Positions 26,451 to 34,810 of a stretch of DNA of 64,000 nucleotides are shown piece by piece. The notes beneath the pieces are model-generated. The model did not search any database. It saw nothing but the letters and a program-made list of their open reading frames with translations, and was not told where the DNA came from. Position numbers and translations under genes: made by a program. The number at the start of each line of letters is the position of its first letter. Position 1 is the first letter of the stretch. Source of the DNA: UBA11051 sp964390495 (GTDB taxonomy: Bacteria; Armatimonadota; Zipacnadia; Zipacnadales; UBA11051); NCBI GenBank assembly GCA_964390495.1, contig CAYMIN010000002.1, positions 1 through 64,000 on the forward strand, read 5' to 3'.

Positions 26451-27890
26451 GTGTCTCAGGAAACCAGACCCAACATCATCGTAGTGATGACCGACACTCT
26501 GCGCACCGCGTATCTGGGCTGCTATGGCAATGAGGCAATCCGCACGCCTAAGATTGACGCCTTTGCCGAGCAGTCGGTGAAATTCACCAGAGCTTACCCG
26601 GAGTCCTTGCCGACGATTCCGGTGCGGCGGGCGATCCACACCGGTCGCCGGGCCTTTCCGTTTCGCGACTACGCACCTGTGCCCTGGGACATAGTCTATC
26701 TGCCCGGCTGGCAGCCGCTGGGCCGTGGGGAAGATTGCCTGGCCGAGCGTCTGGCCGATGCCGGCTACCACACCGGCTTCGTCACTGACACGCTGCCGTG
26801 TTTCGCGCCGGGGTTCAACTTCCAACGCGGCTTTTGGCAGTGGGAATACATCCGGGGCATGCAGCAGGACCGCTGGCGCTCGGTCAACACCGTGATCGGT
26901 AAGCAGATGGCCGATTACCTTGAGTATATCAGCCCCGAAGGACGCGTTCCCCCTCCGCAGCTTTATGCGCACGTGCCTTACCACATCGCCAACACTGCCG
27001 ACCGGCTGCATGAGCAGGACTTCTGCACCGCGCGGACCTTTCAGTGGGCGATGGATTTCCTGGAAGACAACCGCAACGCCGGGCCCTTCTACCTCTATGT
27101 GGATTCCTTCGCGCCGCACGAGCCGTGGGAGGCGCCGCCGATGTATTACGAAAGGTACGCCGATGGCACCTACGACGGCCCTACCGTGCTCCATGTTCGC
27201 TATACCACCCGCCAAGAACAGGGCCTCGATGAGGCGGCTACCGCAAACATCATCGCCCACTACAGTGGCCTGGTGAGCCTCACCGACGCCTGGTTCGGGA
27301 TGCTGCTGGATAAGCTCGACCGCCTGGGATTGGCTGACAATACTATGGTCGTTTTCACATCGGATCATGGCACCAACTTCGGCGACAATCCCTTCGACAT
27401 CATCGGCAAGCCGGCCCATTCGCTGTGGCCGGGTGTGATGCACCTGCCACTGCTAGTGCGGATGCCGGGGCAGCTTGGTGCCGGCAAGGTCGTTGACGAG
27501 CTGGTCTATAATCTCGACATCTCGGCCACCGTGTGCGATCTGGCGGGCATCGGCGCCGGCCAAGGCCTTGACGGTCAGAGTCTGCTGCCGCTGAGCGGCG
27601 GGGAGGGCGAATGGCAGCCGCGTCAATACGTGACCAGTCGCTACAACAACGCCCTCTGCTATATTGATGACGAGGTGTGGATTCGCACTGACACCGACCG
27701 GGAGCTTGGCGAGGCCTTCGCTGTCAAATCGGACCCGTTGTGCCAGAAGGACATCTCTGACGAGTTGGATGAGGCTGTCTTTGCGGCGGCGTGGGAACGG
27801 ATACTAGCTGATGCGGGCGGCGAATTGCCTGTATATGACATGGAGAGGCTGACCGATGCCGTCGGCCAGTCCCCGGAACGGCGCAAGTGA
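26451..27890 (+). CDS. Sulfatase/alkaline-phosphatase superfamily hydrolase with Thr nucleophile position
   Basis: 479 residues, no signal peptide. The N-terminal PNIIVVMTDTLR carries metal-binding Asp15, and FTSDHGTNFGD supplies the second metal site. The usual C/S-x-P-x-R sulfatase signature is T55-I-P-V-R59 (within LPTIPVRRAIHTGRR). Formylglycine cannot be made from Thr, so this is probably a phosphodiesterase or phosphonate/phospho-ester hydrolase rather than a sulfatase; Thr is the nucleophile in nucleotide pyrophosphatase/phosphodiesterases of the same fold. The start is GTG after a strong AGGAGGG. The FAD oxidoreductase gene follows about 120 bp downstream on the same strand. Confidence 0.8.
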   Translation: MSQETRPNIIVVMTDTLRTAYLGCYGNEAIRTPKIDAFAEQSVKFTRAYPESLPTIPVRRAIHTGRRAFPFRDYAPVPWDIVYLPGWQPLGRGEDCLAERLADAGYHTGFVTDTLPCFAPGFNFQRGFWQWEYIRGMQQDRWRSVNTVIGKQMADYLEYISPEGRVPPPQLYAHVPYHIANTADRLHEQDFCTARTFQWAMDFLEDNRNAGPFYLYVDSFAPHEPWEAPPMYYERYADGTYDGPTVLHVRYTTRQEQGLDEAATANIIAHYSGLVSLTDAWFGMLLDKLDRLGLADNTMVVFTSDHGTNFGDNPFDIIGKPAHSLWPGVMHLPLLVRMPGQLGAGKVVDELVYNLDISATVCDLAGIGAGQGLDGQSLLPLSGGEGEWQPRQYVTSRYNNALCYIDDEVWIRTDTDRELGEAFAVKSDPLCQKDISDELDEAVFAAAWERILADAGGELPVYDMERLTDAVGQSPERRK

Positions 27891-28012
27891 CGCTCCGGCT
27901 CCTGGGCCTGAGCTAGTGCGGATGATTCACAGGTACGGCGGGCCTATGCACAAAAGCATTGCGACAGAGGAGCATAGCGAGACCACTAATGATAGCGATT
28001 GGGGGCTACCAG

Positions 28013-29323
28013 ATGACGGAGATGCAGCGCGCCTACGAGTCGCTGCCAGTAGCGGCGAGTGCAGAGGTCGTGGTCGTGGGTGCCGGCCCTGCCGGGCTGT
28101 GTGCGGCGGTCGCTGCCGCTGAAGAGGGTGCAGAGACGCTGCTTGTGGAGCGCTACGGGTTCATGGGAGGGATGGCTACCTCGGCGCTGGTAAACCCGTT
28201 CATGCGCTACATGTCCGGCGATGAGGTCGTTAACGCGGGTATATTTGCGCGCATCCTGGCGAAGCTGGACCAAAGGGGGGCGCGCGGAGGGACGGACGCT
28301 GAGCGACGGGCCTTCGACCCCCAGGTGCTGAAGATAGTCTGTGATGAGCTGGTTGCGGAGGCTGGTGTGCGGGTGCTTCTGCACACCTTCTTGGTGGACG
28401 CAGTAGCATCCCGCGGACGAGTGCGACGCGGGATAGTAAGCAGCAAGTCGGGGCTGCAGGCTGTCGTGGGCGAGCTGTTCGTGGACGCTTCCGGGGATGC
28501 GGATTTGGCGGCCAGAGCCGGAGCCGAGTTCGAGATGGGCAGGCCTGAGGATGGTCTCTGTCAGCCGATGACACTCTACTTCCGCATGGCAGGCGTTGAT
28601 GAAGCCCGGCTGCCGTCGTATGAAGAGATTACGGAGATGTATCTGGAGGAGAAAGCGGCAGGACGAATTGACAATCCGCGCGATGACGTACATCGGATCA
28701 TCCATACCACGCATCCTGGAGAGGTCACCTTCAATACCACGCGGGTACTGGGACACGATGCGACCAACGCGGCCTCGATGACCGAGGTGGAGATTATTGC
28801 GCGGCGCCAGGTCGAGCAACTGGTGCGCTTTCTGAGGCAACGGGTGGCTGGGTTTGAGGACGCGTATCTGTGCGCCATTGCAGCGCAGACCGGGGTGCGC
28901 GAGTCACGGCGGGTCCTGGGGGACTATGCGCTCAGCGGGGATGATGTCACCATCGCGCGCAAGTTCACTGATGGTGTTGCGCGAGGCTGTTTCAGCATAG
29001 ACATCCACAATCCCACCGGGCACGGTATCTATGCCAAACCGGTGCCGGCGGGTGATGCCTATGACATACCCTACCGCTGCCTGACGCCACGGGGGTTTGA
29101 GAATCTGCTGGTAGCCGGGCGACCGATAAGCGCCGACCATTACGCCCACGGTTCGCTGCGGGTGATGCCCATAGCAGCATCCACGGGCGAGGCCGCCGGC
29201 GTGGCTGCGGCCATGTGTGTAGGCCAAGGCAAGACGACCCGCGAGGTTGACGTGTCGAGGTTGCGAGAGCGCCTGAAGCAGCGCGGAGCCAGCATCTATG
29301 AAGCCGAAGACGTGGCAGGGTGA
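28013..29323 (+). CDS. FAD-dependent oxidoreductase (FAD_oxidored family)
   Basis: About 436 residues. The Rossmann FAD motif VVVGAGPAGLCAAVAAAEEG is near the N-terminus, VERYGFMGGMAT follows, and the C-terminal FAD-closing segment is NLLVAGRPISADHYAHGSLR. Such proteins are widespread in polysaccharide-degrading bacteria and are usually unassigned; succinate-dehydrogenase-like or xanthan-lyase-associated roles have been suggested for relatives, none proven here. The start is ambiguous: ATG 28013 follows GGGGG at good distance, ATG 27989 and TTG 27959 lie upstream in frame. The next gene starts five bases past its stop, indicating cotranscription. Confidence 0.82.
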   Translation: MTEMQRAYESLPVAASAEVVVVGAGPAGLCAAVAAAEEGAETLLVERYGFMGGMATSALVNPFMRYMSGDEVVNAGIFARILAKLDQRGARGGTDAERRAFDPQVLKIVCDELVAEAGVRVLLHTFLVDAVASRGRVRRGIVSSKSGLQAVVGELFVDASGDADLAARAGAEFEMGRPEDGLCQPMTLYFRMAGVDEARLPSYEEITEMYLEEKAAGRIDNPRDDVHRIIHTTHPGEVTFNTTRVLGHDATNAASMTEVEIIARRQVEQLVRFLRQRVAGFEDAYLCAIAAQTGVRESRRVLGDYALSGDDVTIARKFTDGVARGCFSIDIHNPTGHGIYAKPVPAGDAYDIPYRCLTPRGFENLLVAGRPISADHYAHGSLRVMPIAASTGEAAGVAAAMCVGQGKTTREVDVSRLRERLKQRGASIYEAEDVAG

Positions 29324-29327
29324 CGCT

Positions 29328-30257
29328 ATGGTCGGGCGGATGGCAGCGATTGATGTCGGCAGCAACACCGTGCGGGTGATGGCCGCTGAGTTGCTGGCTG
29401 ACGGGCGTTTGGTCAAATTCGCCGATGAGTTCCTGATGACGGCGCTGGGACGCGGCCTGGCTGACAGTGGCCAGATGCCGACAGAGGCTATCGCGACAAC
29501 CGCAGAGTTCGTCAGGGCTTTTCTGGCGGAGTGTGGCCCGCTGGATGAAGTCTATTGCGTGGGAACTGCGGCCGCCCGTGATGCCAGCAACACCCGCCAA
29601 CTGCAGGAAGCTCTGCAGGCTCAGGCCGGTGTCAAGCTGCGGGTGCTGTCCGGCGCGGAGGAGGCCCGGCTCACCTACGTGGGCGCCATCTCGGCCACCG
29701 GGGACCTTCAGGGACGTAGGCCGCTCGTCGCCGACATCGGTGGCCGCAGCACCGAAATGGCCCTTGAGGATGCGGGAGGCCTACATACCGCAAGCATCAA
29801 TGTCGGGGCGCGATCCATCACCGAGGAGCACTTGCGCTCCGATCCGCCGACGCGCGCCGAGGTAATGGCGGCCAGACGGACGACCAAACTAGCTCTTGGC
29901 CAGGCGGCTAATTTGCTCGGTAAGGCTGACCTGTGCGTTGTCACCGGTGGCACGGCGTGCTCAGCGGCTTTACTGGCTGGGAATCTCTGGGACATGAGCT
30001 TGTGGCGGTTGCAGCGCCTCCGCCGCGAGCTGTGTGCTATGCCGCTGGCGATGAGACGCCAGGCTCTGGTCTTTGACCCGTCGCGGGCGGAGGTCATCTG
30101 CGGCGGCCTGCTGGTCCTGGAAGCGCTGGTGGCACACTCGGCGGTGCGGCGCATCCGGATCAGTACGGGAGGCCTCCGTGAAGGATTGCTACTGACCAAC
30201 ACCGGCGTGACAGAGATCGTCAGTCGGATGGCAAAGCCCCAGTGGCCTGGTACTTGA
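29328..30257 (+). CDS. Ppx/GppA family exopolyphosphatase-like protein
   Basis: About 309 residues of the sugar kinase/Hsp70/actin fold: AAIDVGSNTVRVMAAEL is the first phosphate-binding motif, VGTAAARDASN and SGAEEARLTY are family-typical, and ADIGGRSTEMAL is the second phosphate loop. Length corresponds to the catalytic half only, without the C-terminal HD-like domain of longer Ppx proteins. Predicted to cleave inorganic polyphosphate or pppGpp in the cytoplasm. ATG at 29328 follows AGGGTGA; an ATG at 29298 would overlap the upstream gene by 26 bases. Confidence 0.88.
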   Translation: MVGRMAAIDVGSNTVRVMAAELLADGRLVKFADEFLMTALGRGLADSGQMPTEAIATTAEFVRAFLAECGPLDEVYCVGTAAARDASNTRQLQEALQAQAGVKLRVLSGAEEARLTYVGAISATGDLQGRRPLVADIGGRSTEMALEDAGGLHTASINVGARSITEEHLRSDPPTRAEVMAARRTTKLALGQAANLLGKADLCVVTGGTACSAALLAGNLWDMSLWRLQRLRRELCAMPLAMRRQALVFDPSRAEVICGGLLVLEALVAHSAVRRIRISTGGLREGLLLTNTGVTEIVSRMAKPQWPGT

Positions 30258-30559
30258 CGCTGGCGGTGCGGTTAGTTACTGAGGTGCTGAGAGCGGCTTG
30301 AAACATCGGCGAACTCACCTTCGCACGCGGCCCCGCTGTGTTTGCAGTTTATGCTTGCAGCCACGGTGCGCGCTCCCTCAGTGACCGGCGTCATGCGCGC
30401 GATTCCCTGCAAGGCACATGGCCCTGGATAATGGATTGCCTCCATGGGGCGGAAGTGCTAAACTGGAACTGCACTAAAGGCAAAGACTCGGCTGCTCCTG
30501 GGCGCAGGTTACACTGCAAGTCTGAAGAGACCCTTTTACCGAGAAGTGGCAGAGCAGGC
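30258..30559 (+). promoter_or_regulatory. 302-bp intergenic region with candidate promoter
   Basis: No gene is supported here. A plausible sigma70 promoter is TTGCCT at 30436-30441 and TAAACT at 30459-30464 with 17 bp between, which would start transcription near 30471, about 90 bases before the oxidoreductase gene. The -10 resembles consensus (4 of 6). The remaining sequence shows no strong hairpin. Confidence 0.4.
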
Positions 30560-31519
30560 ATGTTCACGGTCGGCATAGTAGGCGGGGAGACTCACATCGG
30601 CGAGGTCACCAAGCTGCAGGGGGACCAGCTTGAGATCGTTGCCGCCGCCGTCAGACCTGATCAGGAAGAGACGGCGCGGGAGCAGTTCGGCTGCCCGCTG
30701 GTGCCTGACTATCGGGAATTGTTAGATGCCTACCAGCCCGACATAGTGGCCGTCGCCAATGAGAACGACTTGCGGGCGGAGGTCATTCTGGCCGCACTCG
30801 CCGGCGGTGCCGATGTGATTTGCGACAAGCCCCTGGCGCTGACGATGGCGGAACAAGATGCGATCGAGGAGGCAGTGGCCGCAAATCCGCAACGGCGCGT
30901 GCTGAACCTCCTGACACTGCGCGGGCAGCCGGTATGGAGGGCGCTGCGGGAGGTCGTGGCCTCCGGTCGGCTCGGTACGCCCGCGTTTACACATGTGCGC
31001 ATGGCGGTGCGGCTCAAGCGTGCCGAGCGCCCGCCGTGGTTCCTCGACGTGCGCCGCTCCGGCGGGCTCTTCCTCGATCTGCTGATTCACGGTCTCGACC
31101 AGGTAGAGTGGCTCATCGGCCGCCGCATCGTCGCGCTGACGGCTACTATGGGCAACCTGGGCAGTCCTGACGACGAGCATCTGCGCGACCATGCGGCGGT
31201 ATTCTGTGAGCTGGACGATGGCGGCGCGGCCTTGTGTGAGGGCCAGCGCATGTTGCCTGACACCAAGGGATCCGATTACCGGGTCACTGTCGCCGGCAGT
31301 GCCGGCTATGCTGACCTTGGCATGGCCGACAACTGTCTCGTCGTGACCGACCCCGAGGGTGCCGACCAGCACATAGGCCAACTGCCCGAGCCGGTTTCAG
31401 TGGTAGCGGACTGGCTCGGCGGTGGCGATGTGGTTCCGCAGGAGGCCTCCCTCCGTGCCAACAGGCTGGCAGTGCTTGCCACGATGGCGGCACACAGGAA
31501 CGAACGTATCGAGCTTTGA
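30560..31519 (+). CDS. Gfo/Idh/MocA family NAD(P)-dependent oxidoreductase
   Basis: 319 residues. Rossmann start FTVGIVGG and the family signature VICDKPLALT (equivalent of EKP) with the substrate-domain motif GGLFLDLLIHGLDQVEWL, in which His is the typical catalytic residue. Members oxidise or reduce sugars, inositols or amino-sugar precursors. ATG at 30560 starts the Rossmann strand; a frame open upstream to 30338 adds 74 residues of no family character. First gene of a plus-strand series continuing to 36828. With the following DegT aminotransferase it recalls the dehydrogenase-plus-aminotransferase pairs that convert a cyclitol or sugar into its amino derivative. Confidence 0.87.
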   Translation: MFTVGIVGGETHIGEVTKLQGDQLEIVAAAVRPDQEETAREQFGCPLVPDYRELLDAYQPDIVAVANENDLRAEVILAALAGGADVICDKPLALTMAEQDAIEEAVAANPQRRVLNLLTLRGQPVWRALREVVASGRLGTPAFTHVRMAVRLKRAERPPWFLDVRRSGGLFLDLLIHGLDQVEWLIGRRIVALTATMGNLGSPDDEHLRDHAAVFCELDDGGAALCEGQRMLPDTKGSDYRVTVAGSAGYADLGMADNCLVVTDPEGADQHIGQLPEPVSVVADWLGGGDVVPQEASLRANRLAVLATMAAHRNERIEL

Positions 31520-31616
31520 GCGGCATCGTTGGCGAAGTGACCTGGTCGTAGGCTGCAATGACACGAATGCTCTTGTCGCTTGGCTCGGCCAGAGCGTGGT
31601 GCTTCTTGCCACGCTC

Positions 31617-31644
31617 AGCTGAGAATACGCAAGCATTCTCAGCT
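31617..31644. promoter_or_regulatory. Perfect 10-bp inverted repeat before aminotransferase gene
   Basis: AGCTGAGAAT (31617-31626) and ATTCTCAGCT (31635-31644) are perfect inverse copies around eight bases. It lies 45 bp upstream of the aminotransferase ATG. It could be an operator for a dimeric regulator or an attenuator stem; TTTT follows only after 16 more bases, so simple termination is less likely. Confidence 0.5.
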
Positions 31645-31689
31645 TCCAGCCCGAGGCCTTTTCATAGTGACCAAATGAGGCGATCAACA

Positions 31690-32940
31690 ATGGCAAAGGC
31701 ACAAAGCACCCGAGCGAAATACGGGGCCGAGGCCTGGGCGCACATGCAGGGGGAATTGCCCAATCCCTTTCCGCGCATCATCGGCCCTAATGCGATGGAG
31801 TACCTGCAGGAGGTGGTTGACAGCGGTCTCACCAGCGACATTGTCAAGCGTTTCGAGCAGAGGTTTGCGGCCGAGTACGGTGTCAAGCACTGCATCGCCA
31901 CTCCGGGCTGCACGCCGGCGCTGGCGGTGATGGCTGCGGCCTTTGACTTCGATCCCGGTGACGAGATCATTGTCAGCCCGATTACCGACTATGGCACCAT
32001 CCAGGGCTTGCTCAAGGAGAACTACATCCCGGTATTCGCCGACACCGAGCCGGGCACGGTCAATGTCAATGCGGAGACTGTCGCGGCCTGCCTCAGCGAC
32101 CGCACGCGCGCCATCTTGGTGGTGCACAAGACCGGCATCATTTGCGACATGGACCCGATCAACGAGCTGGCCGCCGAGCATGGTCTGATCGTCTATGAGG
32201 ATGCGTGTCAGGCGGTGTTCGGTGAGTACAAGGGGCGCTTGGCCGGCAGCCTCTCCAAGGCCGGCGGCTTCTCCTTCGACGCGGAGAAGACGATGGGCGC
32301 TGATGTCGGCGGCTGTGTGATCACCGATGACGACGAGCTGGCCGAGCGGATTCGCTTCGTGGGCCAAAGCCGCGGCGCTCACAGCAAACCGGGCTATGGG
32401 CGGCAGCACCTGGTCAACGGCTATGCTTACCGGATGCCGCTGTGCACCGCAGCCATCTGCCTGGCACAGCTTGAGATCATCCGCGAGCAGGTGGCACATA
32501 TAGACAAGATGGTGCGACTGCTGAGCGATCTGATCGCTGAGATTCCGGGAGTAACCCCGACGCCGATTCCGGATTACATGAACGTATATTCGGCGTGGAT
32601 GTTCGGCATGAGCATTGACCCGCAGCAATTCACCTGCGATGCCTGGGACTTCGGGGAGCAGCTTGTCGAGGCGGGCATTCCGGGAGCCGGCAAGGCCGCG
32701 TACTACCTGATGCCTGAGGCATGTCCCTTCTTGGAGCAGAACGCCCGCGCCGGGGTTTATCCTTACTCGATTCCCCCGGCCTCACGGGAGCACCACTATG
32801 GAGCGGAGGCCACGCCGACCGCTGCGGCCTTCCTGGAGAATTGGATCCGCTGGTCAACTTTCTGCGAGAAGTACCAGCCGGAGCATTGCGAGCTGGCGGC
32901 GGCACTGGTCAGCCAGGTCGCCGAGCGCAATCGGCGCTGA
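31690..32940 (+). CDS. DegT/DnrJ/EryC1/StrS family aminotransferase
   Basis: 416 residues of the PLP-dependent fold-type I family that acts on sugars and cyclitols. The PLP contacts are recognisable: YEDACQAVFGEY (Asp171, pyridine nitrogen) and FDAEKTMGADVGG with Lys200 as the Schiff-base residue. SPITDYGT at 96-103 is the cofactor phosphate region. ATG at 31690 follows AGGCG, and the N-terminus MAKAQSTRAKYGAEAW is polar and soluble. It is followed at 33 bases by the isochorismatase-fold gene and probably heads an operon ending at 36828. The substrate is unknown. Confidence 0.88.
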   Translation: MAKAQSTRAKYGAEAWAHMQGELPNPFPRIIGPNAMEYLQEVVDSGLTSDIVKRFEQRFAAEYGVKHCIATPGCTPALAVMAAAFDFDPGDEIIVSPITDYGTIQGLLKENYIPVFADTEPGTVNVNAETVAACLSDRTRAILVVHKTGIICDMDPINELAAEHGLIVYEDACQAVFGEYKGRLAGSLSKAGGFSFDAEKTMGADVGGCVITDDDELAERIRFVGQSRGAHSKPGYGRQHLVNGYAYRMPLCTAAICLAQLEIIREQVAHIDKMVRLLSDLIAEIPGVTPTPIPDYMNVYSAWMFGMSIDPQQFTCDAWDFGEQLVEAGIPGAGKAAYYLMPEACPFLEQNARAGVYPYSIPPASREHHYGAEATPTAAAFLENWIRWSTFCEKYQPEHCELAAALVSQVAERNRR

Positions 32941-32973
32941 GTTGCCCGCCCTGGTGAAAGGAGCAGAGGCAGC

Positions 32974-33756
32974 ATGGGTGCAGTCCTGAGAATACCGGGC
33001 CGCTACTTCAGAACACTGCCGATAACCGCTACCGGCTACGCGACCGAGATGCTCGAACTCGACCCGGCCAGGACCGCCTTCATAGCCATGCACTGCTGGA
33101 ATATCGGCTGTGAGGGCGGGCCGGAGATTGATCCGCAGTACTGTGTCGGCATGGGCTTCTATGAAAACTTCGCCGAGGGCGAGCGGATCATGGTCGAGTG
33201 CATCAGGCCGGCGATGGATGCCGCCCGCGCCGCCGGAATCCTGGTCTGCCATGTCGAGAGCCCAACCATAGCCGCGAAGCACCCGGAGGCCCAGCACGAT
33301 ACTGACCCACCCGCTGAGCCGGCCTCGCAGCCGAGCGAGGTCGTCCCCGGATGGCGCCAGAGCATACTCGAGCGCGCTCATGGCAAGGACTATGCCACCG
33401 CCTCGCCCTATGCGCGCATGGACCGGGCCAAAATCGTCGAGCCCTTGCCGGACGAACCCTTCGTGTATCAGACCGGCCAATTTGACCGACTGCTGCGGCG
33501 TCGGGGCATCGAGAATCTCATCTACAGCGGATTCGCCGCCGATATGTGTATCCTCAATGCTGGCGGCGGTATCGTCCCGATGGCGCCGTTTGGTTATCGG
33601 CTGTTTCTGATCCGCGATGCCACCCTCGGCGTCGAGCTTCCCGATACCTTCGATGAGCGTATCGCCACCCGCTGGGCGATACGTTACTTCGAGGCCCATT
33701 ACGGTGACACCATCACCTTGGCCGATTTTGTCAGCGCATGTGAGGAGTTGCGATGA
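32974..33756 (+). CDS. Divergent isochorismatase-fold cysteine hydrolase
   Basis: 260 residues with the isochorismatase fold pattern: TAFIAMHCWN strand, AGILVCHVES, and SGFAADMCILN containing the conserved catalytic Cys192. The usual triad Asp is replaced by His40 (AMHCWN where VIDMQN is normal) and the usual Lys by Gln/Tyr (VYQTGQFD). It is therefore either a non-standard hydrolase or uses other residues. Its stop overlaps the next start as ATGA (33753-33756), so it is translationally coupled to the UroD-fold protein. Likely acts on a small amide in the same pathway. Confidence 0.72.
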   Translation: MGAVLRIPGRYFRTLPITATGYATEMLELDPARTAFIAMHCWNIGCEGGPEIDPQYCVGMGFYENFAEGERIMVECIRPAMDAARAAGILVCHVESPTIAAKHPEAQHDTDPPAEPASQPSEVVPGWRQSILERAHGKDYATASPYARMDRAKIVEPLPDEPFVYQTGQFDRLLRRRGIENLIYSGFAADMCILNAGGGIVPMAPFGYRLFLIRDATLGVELPDTFDERIATRWAIRYFEAHYGDTITLADFVSACEELR

Positions 33757-34778
33757 CATCTCGTCAGCGGGTTCTAGCTGCCCTGCGCCATGAGATCCCG
33801 GACCGCGTCCCCTGGATGGAGGGGATTGTTGACGATACCCTTGCCAGCAAGCTATGCGGCGAGCAGATCAACGTCAACTGGGACATCGCCCCTGACGGCA
33901 CGCCGCTAGCTTCCGGCGCATACCTGGCCGAGCAGCAGAAAAAGGTCTGTCGGGCGCTGGGCAAGGCCAACCTCAACTACAACGCCTTTGCCCCCGTCTA
34001 TGCAGGCAAGACCAGCATGGAGGGCGTCGTTATCGTCGGTGAGGGCCTGATTCACACCCGCGACGACCTCAAGCTGATGCAGTTCCCGGACATGGACGCC
34101 CCGGGTTTCTTTGACAGCGCCGCCGAGTTCATCGCCCACAAGGAAGACTTCTGCGCGGTCGCCTGTATTCGGCTCGGCATCGGCGCGACCATCATGAGCA
34201 TGGGCTTGCAGGCCTTCTCCTACGCGATGGTTGACGACCCCGATCTCATCATCGAGATCATGGAGATTTACGCCGACTGGACCATCCGGATAGCCCCGCG
34301 TCTGGCCGAGATCGGCTTCGACATTTTCTGGGCCTTCGATGATGTCGCCTTCAACTCCGGGCCGATGTTCTCCCCCGACTTCTATCGCGAGACGGTGCTG
34401 CCGATTCAGCGGAAGGCGGCCGGCGCTCTGGAGCTGCCGCTGATCGCCCACAGCGACGGCGACATGGGGCCGATACTTGACGACTGGCTGACGATGGGGC
34501 AGGTGGCGATCCATCCGCTCCAGCCCGATGTCATGGACATCAACCGGATCAAGAGCGACTATGGTGACCGCATCTGCCTGGTCGGCAATATATTCATGGA
34601 CGACTTGGTGCACCAGACCCCGGCCGACATCACCGCCCAGGTGCGCGACCGCATTGAGAGAATCGGCGCAGGCGGCGGCTACATCATCTCCTCATCCAAC
34701 AGCCTCACCGCCGACATGAAGGTCGAGAACGTCCGCGCCATGAGCGAGGCCATACAGGAATACGGCGTCTATTCCTAA
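33753..34778 (+). CDS. Uroporphyrinogen decarboxylase / corrinoid methyltransferase fold protein
   Basis: 341 residues of the UroD/MtaA/CmuA fold: MTSRQRVLAALRHEIPDRVPW is the standard entry (shown here as its conserved pattern), FWAFDDVAFNSGPMFSPDFY and HSDGDMGPILDDWLTMG are family motifs, with the HSDG segment in the position of the zinc or substrate site. Not hemE: there are no haem genes nearby and the pathway context is different. In similar contexts members often transfer or remove methyl groups from methylated substrates with a corrinoid, but no corrinoid protein is present in the window. Starts within the stop of the preceding gene. Confidence 0.8.
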   Translation: MTSRQRVLAALRHEIPDRVPWMEGIVDDTLASKLCGEQINVNWDIAPDGTPLASGAYLAEQQKKVCRALGKANLNYNAFAPVYAGKTSMEGVVIVGEGLIHTRDDLKLMQFPDMDAPGFFDSAAEFIAHKEDFCAVACIRLGIGATIMSMGLQAFSYAMVDDPDLIIEIMEIYADWTIRIAPRLAEIGFDIFWAFDDVAFNSGPMFSPDFYRETVLPIQRKAAGALELPLIAHSDGDMGPILDDWLTMGQVAIHPLQPDVMDINRIKSDYGDRICLVGNIFMDDLVHQTPADITAQVRDRIERIGAGGGYIISSSNSLTADMKVENVRAMSEAIQEYGVYS

Positions 34779-34810
34779 ACCGCAAGCTGACAGAAAGGAC
34801 GACCGCAGCG

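Noticed and set aside
26451..27890. Calling the gene a sulfatase
   Set aside because: Thr occupies the Cys/Ser position needed for formylglycine, so the name would promise an activity the sequence does not support.
33753..34778. Calling the UroD-fold gene hemE
   Set aside because: Context and sequence fit the broader MtaA/CmuA/UroD superfamily; no haem genes are near.
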